Source: Amycolatopsis sp. CA-126428 (GTDB lineage Bacteria > Actinomycetota > Actinomycetes > Mycobacteriales > Pseudonocardiaceae). Taken from it: a stretch of DNA of 64,000 nt. The notes below the pieces were generated by a model. That model was not told where the DNA came from, did no database searches, and saw nothing but the letters and a program-made list of their open reading frames with translations. The DNA lies in assembly GCF_002904335.1 (NCBI RefSeq), contig NZ_PPHF01000016.1, positions 115,166 to 179,165 on the forward strand, in the 5' to 3' direction. Position numbers and translations under genes: made by a program. Below, in pieces: positions 7,565 to 16,787 of the stretch (position 1 is the first letter of the stretch; the number at the start of each line of letters is the position of its first letter).

Positions 7565-10380
7565 CGAAGAAGCTCGCGGTGCTCGCCGCGCTGCTCCTCG
7601 TGCCCGGCGTGCTGAGCGTGGCGGGACCCGCCGCCGCGCAGGACACCCAGGCCGTCGCGAAACCGCACGGGCTCACCACGATCGGCCTGCAGGGCTGGCA
7701 GGTCCTCACCACGGCGAGCGTCAAGGACGGCGGCGACCAGGTCTCCACGCCCGGGTACGCCACCCGCGGCTGGCTGCCGGTGAAGCCGGACGACGCGGGC
7801 GCGCCCGGCACCGAGATCAACGCGCTGGTGCAGAACGGGAAGTGCCCGGACGTCTTCTACTCCGACAACATGCGCAAGTGCTTCGGGTACGTCGACAAGC
7901 TCGGCCCCGTCGTCACGAAGCCGTTCTCCGACCCGTGGTGGTACCGCACCGACTTCACCCCGGACTTCAAGACCGGCCAGCACGCGAAGCTGACCATCCC
8001 GGGCATCGTCGGCGAGGGCGACGTCTGGGTGAACGGCACGCTCGTCGCCACGAAGGACATCGTGAGCGGCGCGTTCGCCGGGCACACCTTCGACGTCTCG
8101 AAGCTGGTCAAGCCGGGCAAGAACACCCTGGCGATCAAGGTCTACCCGAACGACCCGCTGAAGATGTACACCCTCGACCAGGTCGACTGGGGCCAGATCC
8201 CGCCGGACAACGACACCGGCATCCAGTTCCCGCCCACCCTGCAGGTGGGGGACGCGCTCACCGGCGACAACGCGCACGTCGTGCAGGACAACGCGCCCGA
8301 CCTGGCCAGCTCGAAGCTGACGGTCAAGGTGGACGTCACCAACGACGCGGCCACGGCGCAGACCGGCGACGTCGCCGCGACGATCACCGCGCCCTCCGGT
8401 GCGCCGATCGTCGTCAAGCAGCGCGTCACGATCCCGGCGAACACCAAGCGGACAGTCGTGTTCGCGCCGGTGAAGATCGAGAAGCCGCAGGTCTGGTACC
8501 CGTACTCGATGGGCGGCCAGCCGCTGTACACGCTGACCACCGCCGTCTCCCGGAACGGCGTCCTGTCGACGTCGTCGAAGAGCACCTTCGGCATCCGCAC
8601 GGTGACCTCGCGTCTCGTCGGGAAGTCCGCGCCGCTGCCCGAGGGCGCGCGGCAGTTCACCGTCAACGGCAAGGACTTCGTGTTCCGCGGCGGCGGCTTC
8701 GCGCCGGACCTGTTCCTGCGCTACGACAAGGCCGACACCGCGCACCAGATCGCGCTGATCAAGAATCTGGGCCTGTCCGGCGTCCGGCTCGAGGGCCACG
8801 ACATGCCGCAGGACTTCTACGACCAGGCGGACCGCGCGGGTCTGCTGGTGATCGGCGGGTTCCTGTGCTGCGACGCCTGGCAGCCGGACACCGCCGAGCA
8901 GCTGGGCGAGCGGGACCTGCGGATCATCCACGACTCGTCGGTGAGCATCGCGCGGCGCGAGCGCAACCACCCCAGCGTCTTCAACTACGGCTGGAGCGAC
9001 AACGAGCCGTTCCCGAACCAGGAGCACGCCGTCCTCACCGCGTTCGAGCAGGAGGACTTCCAGGTCCCGGTGATCGCTTCGGCGGAGTACAAGAGCACGC
9101 CGACCCTCGGCCAGTCCGGGGAGAAGGAGGGCCCGTACGACTGGGTCCCGCCGACGTACTGGTACGACAGCTCGCACTTCGACCCCGAGGACTCCAGCCG
9201 CACCAACGCCGGCGGCGCCTGGGGCTTCGCGAGCGAGCAGAGCGCCGGGCACACGGTGCCGACGCTCGACTCGATCAAGCGCTTCCTGTCGCCGGCCGAG
9301 CAGGCCAAGCTGTGGCAGGACCCGGCGTACAACCAGTACCACACCAACTTCGAGCCGGACCACGGCGGTTACGCCTTCGGCACGCTGTACACCCTCGACC
9401 AGTCGATCGCGCAGCGGTACGGGAGGTGGAACTCGCTGAAGTCCTATGTGGACCTGGCGAACATCGCGAACTACGAGAACACCCGTTCGCAGTTCGAGGC
9501 GTTCCTGCACCACTCGACGGACAAGGCCAACCCGGCGACCGGCGTCGTCTACTGGCAGCTGAACAAGGGCTGGCCGACGCTGCTGTGGTCGCTCTACAAC
9601 GACGACGGCGACCAGGCGGGCGCGTTCTTCGGCGCCCAGAAGGCGAACAAGCCGCTGCACGCGATCTACGGCTACGACAACGGGTCCGTCACCCTCGACA
9701 ACCTCGGCGCGGCCACGCAGTCCGGGCTTTCGGTGCAGGCGCGGGTGCTCGACACCGCGGGCAAGGTGCTCGACGACCAGACCGCGACCGGCCTGAGCCT
9801 CGGCAGCCAGGGCGTCAAGACCGGCGTCCTGGAGCCGAAGGTGCCCGCCGAGACGAAGGCGCCGGCCCCCGCGCGGGTCTACTTCGTGGAGCTGCAGGTC
9901 TCCCGAGGCGGGAAGGTCGTCGACCGGAACGTCTACTGGCTCTCGACGCAGAAGGACGTCGTCGACTGGGCCAAGACGCTCGGCAACCCGCAGGCGACCC
10001 TGTCGCAGTACGGCAACCTGCAGGTCCTGCAGAACCTGCCGCGGTCGCAGGCCGGCGCGGTGGCGTCGACGTGCGCGAGCGGCGGCGACCTCGTCACCAC
10101 GGTGACGGTCACCAACACCTCGAAGACGCCGGGTGCGGCGTTCTTCCTGCGGGCCGACGTCCGCCGCGGCACGCCGGACGGGCGTGAAGCGCCGGGCGAC
10201 AACCAGCTCGCGAACGCGACCTGGGACGACAACGACATCACGCTGTGGCCGGGCCAGTCGCAGACGCTGACCGTCACGTACAAGGCGGCCGACCTGCGCG
10301 GCGCGGTGCCGGTGATCAGCGTCGACGGGCTCAACACCGGCCGGATCGTGGTGCGGGGGACGGGAGGGACCCACACGTGA
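7561..10380 (+). CDS. secreted GH2 exo-beta-D-glucosaminidase-like enzyme
   Basis: This 939-residue protein has a signal peptide (MTKKLAVL, cleavage near PAAAQD). It is close in layout to the CsxA exo-chitosanase family: GWLPVKPDDAGAPGTEINAL near the N-terminus, a jelly-roll and Ig-like domains, a (beta/alpha)8 core with GWSDNEP (Ser-Asp in place of the usual GH2 Asn-Glu, typical of this subfamily; acid/base) and GFASEQSAG (nucleophile Glu). It also has YWQLNKGWPTLLWSLYND and a C-terminal NVYWLSTQKD segment. It lacks the C-terminal CBM35 of CsxA. It probably releases glucosamine or a related sugar from chitosan oligomers outside the cell. ATG overlaps the permease stop. Confidence 0.85.
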   Translation: MTKKLAVLAALLLVPGVLSVAGPAAAQDTQAVAKPHGLTTIGLQGWQVLTTASVKDGGDQVSTPGYATRGWLPVKPDDAGAPGTEINALVQNGKCPDVFYSDNMRKCFGYVDKLGPVVTKPFSDPWWYRTDFTPDFKTGQHAKLTIPGIVGEGDVWVNGTLVATKDIVSGAFAGHTFDVSKLVKPGKNTLAIKVYPNDPLKMYTLDQVDWGQIPPDNDTGIQFPPTLQVGDALTGDNAHVVQDNAPDLASSKLTVKVDVTNDAATAQTGDVAATITAPSGAPIVVKQRVTIPANTKRTVVFAPVKIEKPQVWYPYSMGGQPLYTLTTAVSRNGVLSTSSKSTFGIRTVTSRLVGKSAPLPEGARQFTVNGKDFVFRGGGFAPDLFLRYDKADTAHQIALIKNLGLSGVRLEGHDMPQDFYDQADRAGLLVIGGFLCCDAWQPDTAEQLGERDLRIIHDSSVSIARRERNHPSVFNYGWSDNEPFPNQEHAVLTAFEQEDFQVPVIASAEYKSTPTLGQSGEKEGPYDWVPPTYWYDSSHFDPEDSSRTNAGGAWGFASEQSAGHTVPTLDSIKRFLSPAEQAKLWQDPAYNQYHTNFEPDHGGYAFGTLYTLDQSIAQRYGRWNSLKSYVDLANIANYENTRSQFEAFLHHSTDKANPATGVVYWQLNKGWPTLLWSLYNDDGDQAGAFFGAQKANKPLHAIYGYDNGSVTLDNLGAATQSGLSVQARVLDTAGKVLDDQTATGLSLGSQGVKTGVLEPKVPAETKAPAPARVYFVELQVSRGGKVVDRNVYWLSTQKDVVDWAKTLGNPQATLSQYGNLQVLQNLPRSQAGAVASTCASGGDLVTTVTVTNTSKTPGAAFFLRADVRRGTPDGREAPGDNQLANATWDDNDITLWPGQSQTLTVTYKAADLRGAVPVISVDGLNTGRIVVRGTGGTHT

Positions 10381-11267
10381 CGGAGGAACGGATTCTCGGG
10401 ATCGACTTCGGCGGCACGAAAGTGGCGCTGGGGCTCGCCGATCGCGACGGCACCCTGCTGGCGACCCGCCGGCTGGACACCGACGCGCAGGCGGGGGCCG
10501 AGCAGGTGGTGGTGCGCGCGCTCGCCGCGGCCAGGGCCCTCCTGGCCGACGAGGGCGCGGTACCCGCCTGCATCGGCGTCGTCAGCCCGGGGATCGTGCT
10601 GCCGGACCGCATCCTGCTCGCGCCGAACGTGCCGGGGTGGGAACAGCTGCGCCTGGCCGAGCTGGTGGCCGCGGAGTTCCCCGGCGTGTCGATCGCGGTG
10701 GGCACGGACGCGAAGGCGGCCGCGCTGGCGGAATGGCGCTGGGGCGCGCTGGCCGGGGCCGACCCGGCGGTGTTCCTCTCGCTGGGCACCGGCATCGCGG
10801 CCGCGGTGCTGGTCGGCGGCCGGTTGCTGACCGGCGCCAACGGAGCTGCGGGCGAGATCGGGTACAACCTGCTCTCGCCGCAGGACACCGAGGGTTTCGC
10901 GAGCGGAGCGGCGCCGCTCGAGGAAGCCGTCGGTGGGCGTGGGCTGGGCGGCCGGGCGAGCGAACTGCTCGGCCGCCCGGTCACCGCCGGGGAGCTGTTC
11001 GCGCTGGCCAAGGAGAACGTCGAGGCCAAGGAGCTGGTGACGGCCGCGCTCGACGAGCTGTCGATGCACGTGGCCAACCTGGCGATCGCCCTCGACCCGG
11101 AGCGCATCGCGGTCGGCGGCGGGCTCGTGCGGTCGGCGGACGTGCTGCTGCCGGCGCTGGCGGACCGGCTCGCGCACGCGGTGCCGTTCCCGCCGCAGCT
11201 GGTGGCCGCCCGCTTCGACCAGGACGCGGCGCTGCTGGGCGCGGTGGCGCTGGCCTTGGGCGGTTGA
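10377..11267 (+). CDS. ROK-family sugar kinase
   Basis: This 296-residue cytoplasmic kinase starts at a GTG overlapping the GH2 stop (GTGA). It has the phosphate-1 loop GIDFGGTKVALGLAD, catalytic Asp in VGTDAKAAALAEW (replacing the common NDANAAALGE), SLGTGIAAAVLVGG and GANGAAGEIGYN. The zinc-binding CxCGxxGCxE motif of bacterial glucokinases is absent, and GEIGH reads GEIGY, so sugar specificity may differ from glucose. It is third in the operon and presumably phosphorylates the sugar imported by the permease. A hairpin terminator follows at once. Confidence 0.85.
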   Translation: MTEERILGIDFGGTKVALGLADRDGTLLATRRLDTDAQAGAEQVVVRALAAARALLADEGAVPACIGVVSPGIVLPDRILLAPNVPGWEQLRLAELVAAEFPGVSIAVGTDAKAAALAEWRWGALAGADPAVFLSLGTGIAAAVLVGGRLLTGANGAAGEIGYNLLSPQDTEGFASGAAPLEEAVGGRGLGGRASELLGRPVTAGELFALAKENVEAKELVTAALDELSMHVANLAIALDPERIAVGGGLVRSADVLLPALADRLAHAVPFPPQLVAARFDQDAALLGAVALALGG

Positions 11268-11272
11268 AACGT

Positions 11273-11313
11273 CCGGGTGGTGTGCCGGTGCCCCGACCCG
11301 GCACACCACCCGG
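11273..11313. terminator. bidirectional hairpin terminator
   Basis: Perfect 16-bp stem (11273-11288 with 11298-11313) and a 9-nt loop between the convergent kinase and MFS genes. Confidence 0.75.
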
Positions 11314-11315
11314 CT

Positions 11316-12524
11316 TCAGGCTTGGGCAGCCGCCAGCTCTTCGGTCCGCCGGAACGCGGCGGGGGAGAGCTGGAACCACACGAGGACCGCGCTGACGGCC
11401 TGGACGCCCGCGCCCATCACCCAGACGGCACGCAGGCCCCAGTGCGCCGCGACCAGGCCGCCGGCCAGCGCGCCCAGCGGCGTCAGGCCCCAGGCGAGTG
11501 CCCGGTGGCTGGTGAGCACCCGGCCCAGCAGCGGCGCCGGCGTGAAGCGCTGGCGGCTGGACTGCGAGCAGACGTTCCAGATCAGCACGGTCGCCGTCAG
11601 GGACACCAGCACGAGGCCCACCAGCGGCGGCCACGGCGGGACGAGCGCGATCAGCAGCGTCACCACGGCGCCGAAGCTCTGCGCGAACCGCATCGACCAC
11701 GAGTAGCCGAGCCGGTCCACCACCTTCTGCACGAAGAACGACGACGCGACCCAGCCGACGGCGAGGCAGGCGAGCAGCAGGCCGTAGCCGACCGGGCCGA
11801 CGTGCAGGACCTGCGTCGCGTAGAGCACGAACATCGAGTTGCCGGCGCTCGCGGCGAACGAGCCGAGAGCGACGTTGATCGTGATCGACCGCAGCAGCGG
11901 CGTCCGCACCAGGTGCCGCAGGCCGCCCGAGAGGTCCCGCAGCGGGTGCGTCGTCGCGGCCACCACGGACCGGGACGGGATCCGGCGGGCCAGCACGAGC
12001 GCGAGGAGCGCGCAGCCCGCGGCCAGCCAGGCGGGCGCCCCGCCGCCGACGGCGATCAGGAACCCGGTCAGCGGCGGCACGACGAACCGCACCACGCCCT
12101 GGTCGATCACGGTGAGCCGGGCGTTGGCGTGGGCGAGCTGCCCGGGCCCGACCAGTTCCGGGACGAGCGCGCCGCTGGCGCCGTCGCCGAGCACCCGCGC
12201 CGAGGTGATGACGAAGGCGACCACCAGCAGCACTGAGAGACTGAGCAGCTTGGCGGAGGCGACGGCGGCGAGCACGACGGCGGCCCCGGCCAGCACGGCG
12301 TAGGCCCAGGCCAGGACCGTGGTCCGGCGCACCCGGTCGATGAGCACCCCGGCGAACAGGGAGAGCAGCAGCCAGGGAGCTTCCCCGACGACGTTGATCA
12401 GCGAGACTTCGCGCGGATCGGTGGTGACGGACACGGCCAGCAGGGGGATCGCGGCCAGCAGCAGGCCTTCGGCGGACGAACCGGACACCGCGACGGCCTG
12501 CAGCCGCACCCACCTGGACGCCAT
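11316..12524 (-). CDS. MFS transporter (12-TM)
   Basis: This 402-residue membrane protein has about 12 hydrophobic segments and the MFS motif-A-like loop LIDRVRRTTVLAWAY between TM2 and TM3. It resembles the MFS_3/enterobactin-exporter-like group (PREVSLINVVGEAPWLLLSLFAGVLIDR). ATG 12524 was chosen because it begins just before TM1; no strong ribosome site is visible, so the start is uncertain. It is a lone gene, convergent with the ROK kinase. Substrate unknown. Confidence 0.8.
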   Translation of the reverse strand: MASRWVRLQAVAVSGSSAEGLLLAAIPLLAVSVTTDPREVSLINVVGEAPWLLLSLFAGVLIDRVRRTTVLAWAYAVLAGAAVVLAAVASAKLLSLSVLLVVAFVITSARVLGDGASGALVPELVGPGQLAHANARLTVIDQGVVRFVVPPLTGFLIAVGGGAPAWLAAGCALLALVLARRIPSRSVVAATTHPLRDLSGGLRHLVRTPLLRSITINVALGSFAASAGNSMFVLYATQVLHVGPVGYGLLLACLAVGWVASSFFVQKVVDRLGYSWSMRFAQSFGAVVTLLIALVPPWPPLVGLVLVSLTATVLIWNVCSQSSRQRFTPAPLLGRVLTSHRALAWGLTPLGALAGGLVAAHWGLRAVWVMGAGVQAVSAVLVWFQLSPAAFRRTEELAAAQA

Positions 12525-12555
12525 GAGCCGAGCTTGCCGAACGGGGACGTGAATC

Positions 12556-12568
12556 CCAAACGATTTGG
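12556..12568. promoter_or_regulatory. short inverted repeat upstream of MFS gene
   Basis: CCAAACGATTTGG (5-bp arms, 3-nt centre) lies 32 bp upstream of the MFS start in a 159-bp spacer between divergent genes. It could be an operator, but no linked regulator is present. Confidence 0.3.
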
Positions 12569-12683
12569 CCGCGGGCGAAGGGAGGGACGTTCCGGAGCGG
12601 GCCCGTCGAAACGGCGTGGCGCCGATCCGAGACTCATGATCGGTGGCACGCGTCGGTGAGCGTGTTCGGCGCAGGGGGAGAAG

Positions 12684-13289
12684 TTGGGCAGGCGAAGCAC
12701 GAGCGGTCCGGTCGACCCGGCGGTCCAGGCGGCCCGCATCACCCGCCGCGGCACGGTGATCACCGCCCTGGCCACGGTCATCGCCGCGCTGATCGGCGGT
12801 CTGTTCGCGGCCTACAAGGTCGGCACCGACCAGGGGGTGGCCACCGCACCGACCCGGACGGTGACCGTCACGGCCACGAAGCCGCCGGATGCGCCGACCG
12901 GCGGGGCACCGGAGAGCGGCGTCTCGTCCCAGGTGCGGCTGGACGCCGGTACCGGCGTCGATCTCGACGCGGCCGACCCGCGCGCGGAGAAAGCCAGTGG
13001 CCCCAACGGGGAGATCGACATCTACTTCGTCGATCCCGGCATGATGGTGACCCGGTCGGCGATGTACGACTACCGCGGCGGGGAGAAACAGGCGAGCGCC
13101 GGGTGCCCCAAGGCGGTGGCCGAGGACCAGCCGACCGCCGGTGCGAATTTCGGGCTGAGCACCGGGAAGGAGTTCTGCGTGCGGACCTCCGAAGGCAGGG
13201 TCGGCTGGGTCGAGTGCAACGACCTGCATTCTTCCGGCGACCACACCGGGTACGTCGTCCTCAACTACCGGCTGTTCGCCACGACCTGA
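12684..13289 (+). CDS. membrane-anchored hypothetical protein with extracytoplasmic domain
   Basis: I do not recognise this 201-residue protein. It starts at TTG with GGGGGAG 5 nt upstream. Residues ~1-20 are basic and cytoplasmic. One TM helix follows (VITALATVIAALIGGLFAAY, ~25-44), then a Thr/Pro-rich linker and an extracytoplasmic domain of ~110 residues with three cysteines. The domain ends in an NYRLFAT strand. It converges on the LacI gene with 1 nt between stops. Comparable actinomycete proteins are uncharacterised. Confidence 0.7.
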   Translation: MGRRSTSGPVDPAVQAARITRRGTVITALATVIAALIGGLFAAYKVGTDQGVATAPTRTVTVTATKPPDAPTGGAPESGVSSQVRLDAGTGVDLDAADPRAEKASGPNGEIDIYFVDPGMMVTRSAMYDYRGGEKQASAGCPKAVAEDQPTAGANFGLSTGKEFCVRTSEGRVGWVECNDLHSSGDHTGYVVLNYRLFATT

Positions 13290-13290
13290 G

Positions 13291-14286
13291 TCAGCGGCGC
13301 ACCCGGGTCGATTCGCGGACGACCAGCTCCGGGGTGAACACCACCGCCTGCCGCTCCGGTTTGGTGTCCGACGTCTCGGCCAGCAGCAGTTCCGCGGCGG
13401 TGCGGCCGAGGCGGCGGGCCGGCTGGCGGACCGACGTCAGCGGGACCGCCGCCGCGCCGGCGAACTCGATGTCGTCGTAGCCCACGATCGCCATCTCCTC
13501 CGGGACGCGGACGCCCGCGCCGACCATCGCCTGCAGCACGCCCAGGGCGAGGAGGTCGTTCGCGCAGAACACCGCCGTCGGCCGGGGGCTCGCGCCGAGC
13601 AGGCGCGCGCCGGCGTCGCGGCCGGAGGTGACGTCGAGGCCGATCGCCTCCAGCACTGTCAGTTCCGCGCCGGAGCCGGTCAGCGCGGTGCGGAGGCCCT
13701 GCTCGCGGTCGCGGCACTGGGTGAGGATGGCGGGGCCGTTGACGAACGCGATGCGCCGGTGGCCGGTCTCCAGCAGGTGCCGTCCGCCGAGCGCCCCGCC
13801 GGCGACGTCGTCGACCGACACCGAGCTCGCCTCGGACGCCGGGGCCTTGCGGTCGACGAAGACGTACGGCGTGCCGGTGCGCCGGAAGGTCCGCAGGGCC
13901 TCGCCGGACGTCGCGACCGGGCTCAGCAGCACCCCGCGGACCCGCTGCTCGGCGAACATCGCCAGGTACGACGCTTCCAGCTCGGACCGCTGCCCGCTGT
14001 TGCAGGTGATGATGTTGAGGCCTTCGGCGTGCGCGGCCTGCTCGGCACCGCGGGCGACGTCGACGAAGAAGGGGTTTCCGAGATCGAGCACGAGCAGTCC
14101 CATGACGCGGCTGCGCCCGGCACGCAGCTGCCGGGCGGACTCGTCCCGGACGTACCCGAGCTCCTCGATCACCGAAAGCACGCGGTTGCGCGTCGCGGCC
14201 GCGACGACGTGCGGCCGGTTGACCACATTGGACACCGTGCCGATGGAGACGCCCGCCCGCTTCGCGACGTCCTTGATGCCGACCAC
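13291..14286 (-). CDS. LacI/GalR-family transcriptional regulator
   Basis: This 331-residue protein has an N-terminal LacI HTH (IKDVAKRAGVSIGTVSNVVN), a hinge helix and a periplasmic-binding-protein-like sugar domain (GLLVLDLGNPFF, GYDDIEFAGAAAVPLTSVRQP). The start is GTG 14286. A perfect 16-bp palindrome of LacI type lies 38 bp upstream and also upstream of the divergent PNGase A gene. It therefore probably represses itself and that gene in response to a sugar or glycan fragment. Confidence 0.92.
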   Translation of the reverse strand: MVGIKDVAKRAGVSIGTVSNVVNRPHVVAAATRNRVLSVIEELGYVRDESARQLRAGRSRVMGLLVLDLGNPFFVDVARGAEQAAHAEGLNIITCNSGQRSELEASYLAMFAEQRVRGVLLSPVATSGEALRTFRRTGTPYVFVDRKAPASEASSVSVDDVAGGALGGRHLLETGHRRIAFVNGPAILTQCRDREQGLRTALTGSGAELTVLEAIGLDVTSGRDAGARLLGASPRPTAVFCANDLLALGVLQAMVGAGVRVPEEMAIVGYDDIEFAGAAAVPLTSVRQPARRLGRTAAELLLAETSDTKPERQAVVFTPELVVRESTRVRR

Positions 14287-14323
14287 CGGACCCCCTCGCT
14301 GAGAAGAGGTGAGCCTAGCATGA

Positions 14324-14339
14324 TCTGAAACGTTTCAGA
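14324..14339. promoter_or_regulatory. LacI-family operator
   Basis: TCTGAAACGTTTCAGA is a perfect 16-bp palindrome with the central CG typical of LacI/GalR sites, placed between the divergent regulator and PNGase A genes. Confidence 0.8.
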
Positions 14340-14417
14340 CGGCGATTACCGACGTTGGTCGGATGATCGCGCCGCTAGGCTTCCGGGCGGGTATGCCTGC
14401 CACTGGGAGGAGTCCGG

Positions 14418-16079
14418 GTGCGGATCTTCACGATCGTCCTGTCGCTGGTGCTGGCGTGGGTGTTCACCGGGGCGGTCGCCTCGGCTTCGCCGATCGTGGA
14501 AGGCGATACCGACAACCCGGTCACCGCCGCGCCGGGGGTCACGCGGCCGGACTCGCCGCACTGCAGCGTCACGCTCGCCGACGGCTTCCGCTCGAACGCC
14601 GCCGACGGCAGCCCGCAGTTCTACGAAGGCACCCTCGCGCCGCCGAAGGCGTGTCCCGGGCCGTGGGCGAAGGTCGTCATGGACCAGACCGTCACCGTCA
14701 GCGGGCGGCAGTACGACCGGATCGGCGACCTGCGGATCGGCGGCACCGAGGTCTGGTGGGGGACCACCGAGGAGCCCAGCGGCGAGGGCCGCCGCGCGAT
14801 CACCTACCACTTCGACGAGGACCTGACGCCGTACTCCGCGCTGCTGCGCACCCCGCAGCCGTTCCACGGCGGCATCGAAAACTACAACTCGCCGATCTAC
14901 ACCGGCGTCTACGCCCAGACCGTGACGCTCACCTACTACCAGGCGGACCGGAAGCACCCCGCGCCCGCGACGCCCGACCACGTCGCCGGGTTCGGGCACG
15001 CCGACGCGACGCCCGCCGCGCCCACCGTGCACTTCAGCGCGCAGGGCCTGCCGCGCAACATCACCCGCGCCTACCTCGAGGTCACGCTCGAAGGCCACGC
15101 CTGCGACGAACAGTGGTTCGACGACGTCCCCGACGCCGTGGCCGCGAAGTACCCGGCGGCCGGCCTCTGCGGGAAGGGGCCCTACCGCGAGGCGAACTTC
15201 GCGATCGACGGCGTGGCCGCGGGGAGCGCGTTCACGTTCCCGCACATCTACTCCGGCGGGATCGTGCCGCAGCTGTGGCGGCCGGTCGTCGCGATCGACA
15301 CCTTCAGCCTGCACGCCGAGACCTACGACGTCACGCCGTTCGCGGGCCGGCTCGTCGACGGCGGCACCCACGACCTCTCCTTCTCCTTCCCGGACATCGG
15401 CGGCGAATTCACCGTCGTCCCGACGCTCCTGCTCTACACCGACAAAACCGCGACGCAGACGTCCGGCGCCCTCACGCAGCACGACGTCGCGGCCGCGCCG
15501 GCCCGGCAGGAGACGGTCAAGGACATCTCCGGCGGCGTGAACGTCACGGTCACCGCGAAGCGCCACGACGTCACGGCGGGCTACGTCGACACCTCCGCCG
15601 GCCGGGTGTACACCCGGGTCGAGCGCACCCGCGACTACCGCAACAGCGACGACGTCACCGGCGGCGGCTTCACCCAGCATGTGGTGCAGGCCGACGCCGG
15701 GCAGCAGACATCGGTGTCCACAGTGGACGGCCGGGTGCGGTCGGCGGACCGGCACACCTGGTCCTACCCGCTGACGACCGACGCGACGGCGAACATCACC
15801 GACGACCAGAACCTGAGCATCTCGGGCTCGGTGGACATGACGAAGATCCTCGCCGACCTGACCGGCGACGGCCGCACCTGGCGACCGGCGCGCGCGTCCC
15901 GCGAATGGCTGGCCTCGTCCGGCGTGCTGGCCCGCACGAACGGCGTCAACACCGAGGCCGACGGCCGGTCGAAGACGCTGTTCACCGGAACCGACGACAC
16001 CGGGCGGCCGTACTTCCACTACGTCGCCAGCGAGCACGGGCTGATCACCGAGAACCGGATTGTCGGTGGCCGCGGATAG
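14418..16079 (+). CDS. secreted PNGase A-type peptide N-glycosidase
   Basis: This 553-residue protein begins at GTG with GGGAGGAG upstream and has a signal peptide (cleavage near ASA, residue ~24). It matches the plant/fungal PNGase A family (peptide-N4-(N-acetyl-beta-glucosaminyl)asparagine amidase A). Landmarks are QYDRIGDLRIGGTEVWWGTTEEP, PYSALLRTPQP, an NYNSPIYTGVY segment, GHACDEQWFDDVP with the paired Cys, and WRPVVAIDTFSLHAETYDVTPF. Such enzymes release N-glycans from glycoproteins or glycopeptides. With the LacI operator upstream it is probably glycan-induced. Bacterial members are poorly characterised. Confidence 0.82.
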   Translation: MRIFTIVLSLVLAWVFTGAVASASPIVEGDTDNPVTAAPGVTRPDSPHCSVTLADGFRSNAADGSPQFYEGTLAPPKACPGPWAKVVMDQTVTVSGRQYDRIGDLRIGGTEVWWGTTEEPSGEGRRAITYHFDEDLTPYSALLRTPQPFHGGIENYNSPIYTGVYAQTVTLTYYQADRKHPAPATPDHVAGFGHADATPAAPTVHFSAQGLPRNITRAYLEVTLEGHACDEQWFDDVPDAVAAKYPAAGLCGKGPYREANFAIDGVAAGSAFTFPHIYSGGIVPQLWRPVVAIDTFSLHAETYDVTPFAGRLVDGGTHDLSFSFPDIGGEFTVVPTLLLYTDKTATQTSGALTQHDVAAAPARQETVKDISGGVNVTVTAKRHDVTAGYVDTSAGRVYTRVERTRDYRNSDDVTGGGFTQHVVQADAGQQTSVSTVDGRVRSADRHTWSYPLTTDATANITDDQNLSISGSVDMTKILADLTGDGRTWRPARASREWLASSGVLARTNGVNTEADGRSKTLFTGTDDTGRPYFHYVASEHGLITENRIVGGRG

Positions 16080-16089
16080 GGTGCGGCTC

Positions 16090-16734
16090 GTGACCGAACC
16101 CGCCTTCGTGACCGAGACCCGGACCGCCTACGACACCGTCGCCGACTCGTACGCCGAGGAGCTGCGGGACCTGCTGGACGCCAGTCCGTGGGACCGGGCG
16201 ATGCTCGGCACGTTCGCCGAGCTCGTCGGGAGCGGCGGGCCGGTCGGGGACCTCGGCTGCGGCCCGGGCCGGCTGACCGGCTACCTGGCCTCGCTCGGGC
16301 TGGACGTGTTCGGCGTGGACCTCTCGCCCGGGATGGTCGACGCGGCCCGCCGGGCGCACCCCGGGCTGCGCTTCGAAGTCGGCTCGATGGCCGCCCTCGA
16401 CCTCGGCGACGGCGACCTGGCCGGGGCGGTGGCGTGGTATTCGCTGATCCACACCCCGCCGGAGGAGCTGCCGGCGGTGGTGGCGGAGCTGGCGCGGGTG
16501 CTGGCGCCGGGCGGACGGCTGCTGACCGGGTTCCAGGTCGGCGACGGGCGCCGCCGCATCACCCAGGGCTACGGCCACGACGTCGCCTTCGACGCCTACC
16601 GGTTGCAGCCGGACTTCGTGGCCGGGCTGTGCGTCGCCGCCGGGCTGGTCGTGGAAGCGCGGCTGGTGCGTGAGCCGCACGGTCCGTACGAGAAGACGCC
16701 GCAGGCCTACCTGCTGGCCCGCAAGCCGGGGTGA
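16090..16734 (+). CDS. class I SAM-dependent methyltransferase
   Basis: This 214-residue protein has a Rossmann methyltransferase domain: TAYDTVADSYAEEL at the N-terminus, motif I VGDLGCGPGRLTGYL, motif II VFGVDLSPGMV, and LARVLAPGGRLLTGF (post-IV). GTG 16090 was chosen because it gives the usual family start and has AGGG upstream; starts at 16060-16081 overlap the PNGase gene. It begins 10 nt after the PNGase stop and may be co-transcribed, although no functional link is evident. Substrate unknown. Confidence 0.85.
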   Translation: MTEPAFVTETRTAYDTVADSYAEELRDLLDASPWDRAMLGTFAELVGSGGPVGDLGCGPGRLTGYLASLGLDVFGVDLSPGMVDAARRAHPGLRFEVGSMAALDLGDGDLAGAVAWYSLIHTPPEELPAVVAELARVLAPGGRLLTGFQVGDGRRRITQGYGHDVAFDAYRLQPDFVAGLCVAAGLVVEARLVREPHGPYEKTPQAYLLARKPG

Positions 16735-16767
16735 ATCGCGTCTCGCTCCCCGTCACCCGATCGGGCT

Positions 16768-16780
16768 AGTACGGTACTGT
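16768..16780 (+). promoter_or_regulatory. -10 region and small palindrome of the P450 gene (leaderless)
   Basis: AGTACGGTACT (16768-16778) overlaps TACTGT (16775-16780), which ends exactly 7 nt before ATG 16788. No ribosome site is present, so the P450 mRNA is probably leaderless. Confidence 0.45.
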
Positions 16781-16787
16781 CGGTCGC

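Noticed and set aside
7555..10374. A 939-codon antisense frame across the GH2 gene
   Set aside because: Repetitive Val/Arg/Gly composition without domain features; the sense frame has catalytic motifs and a signal peptide.
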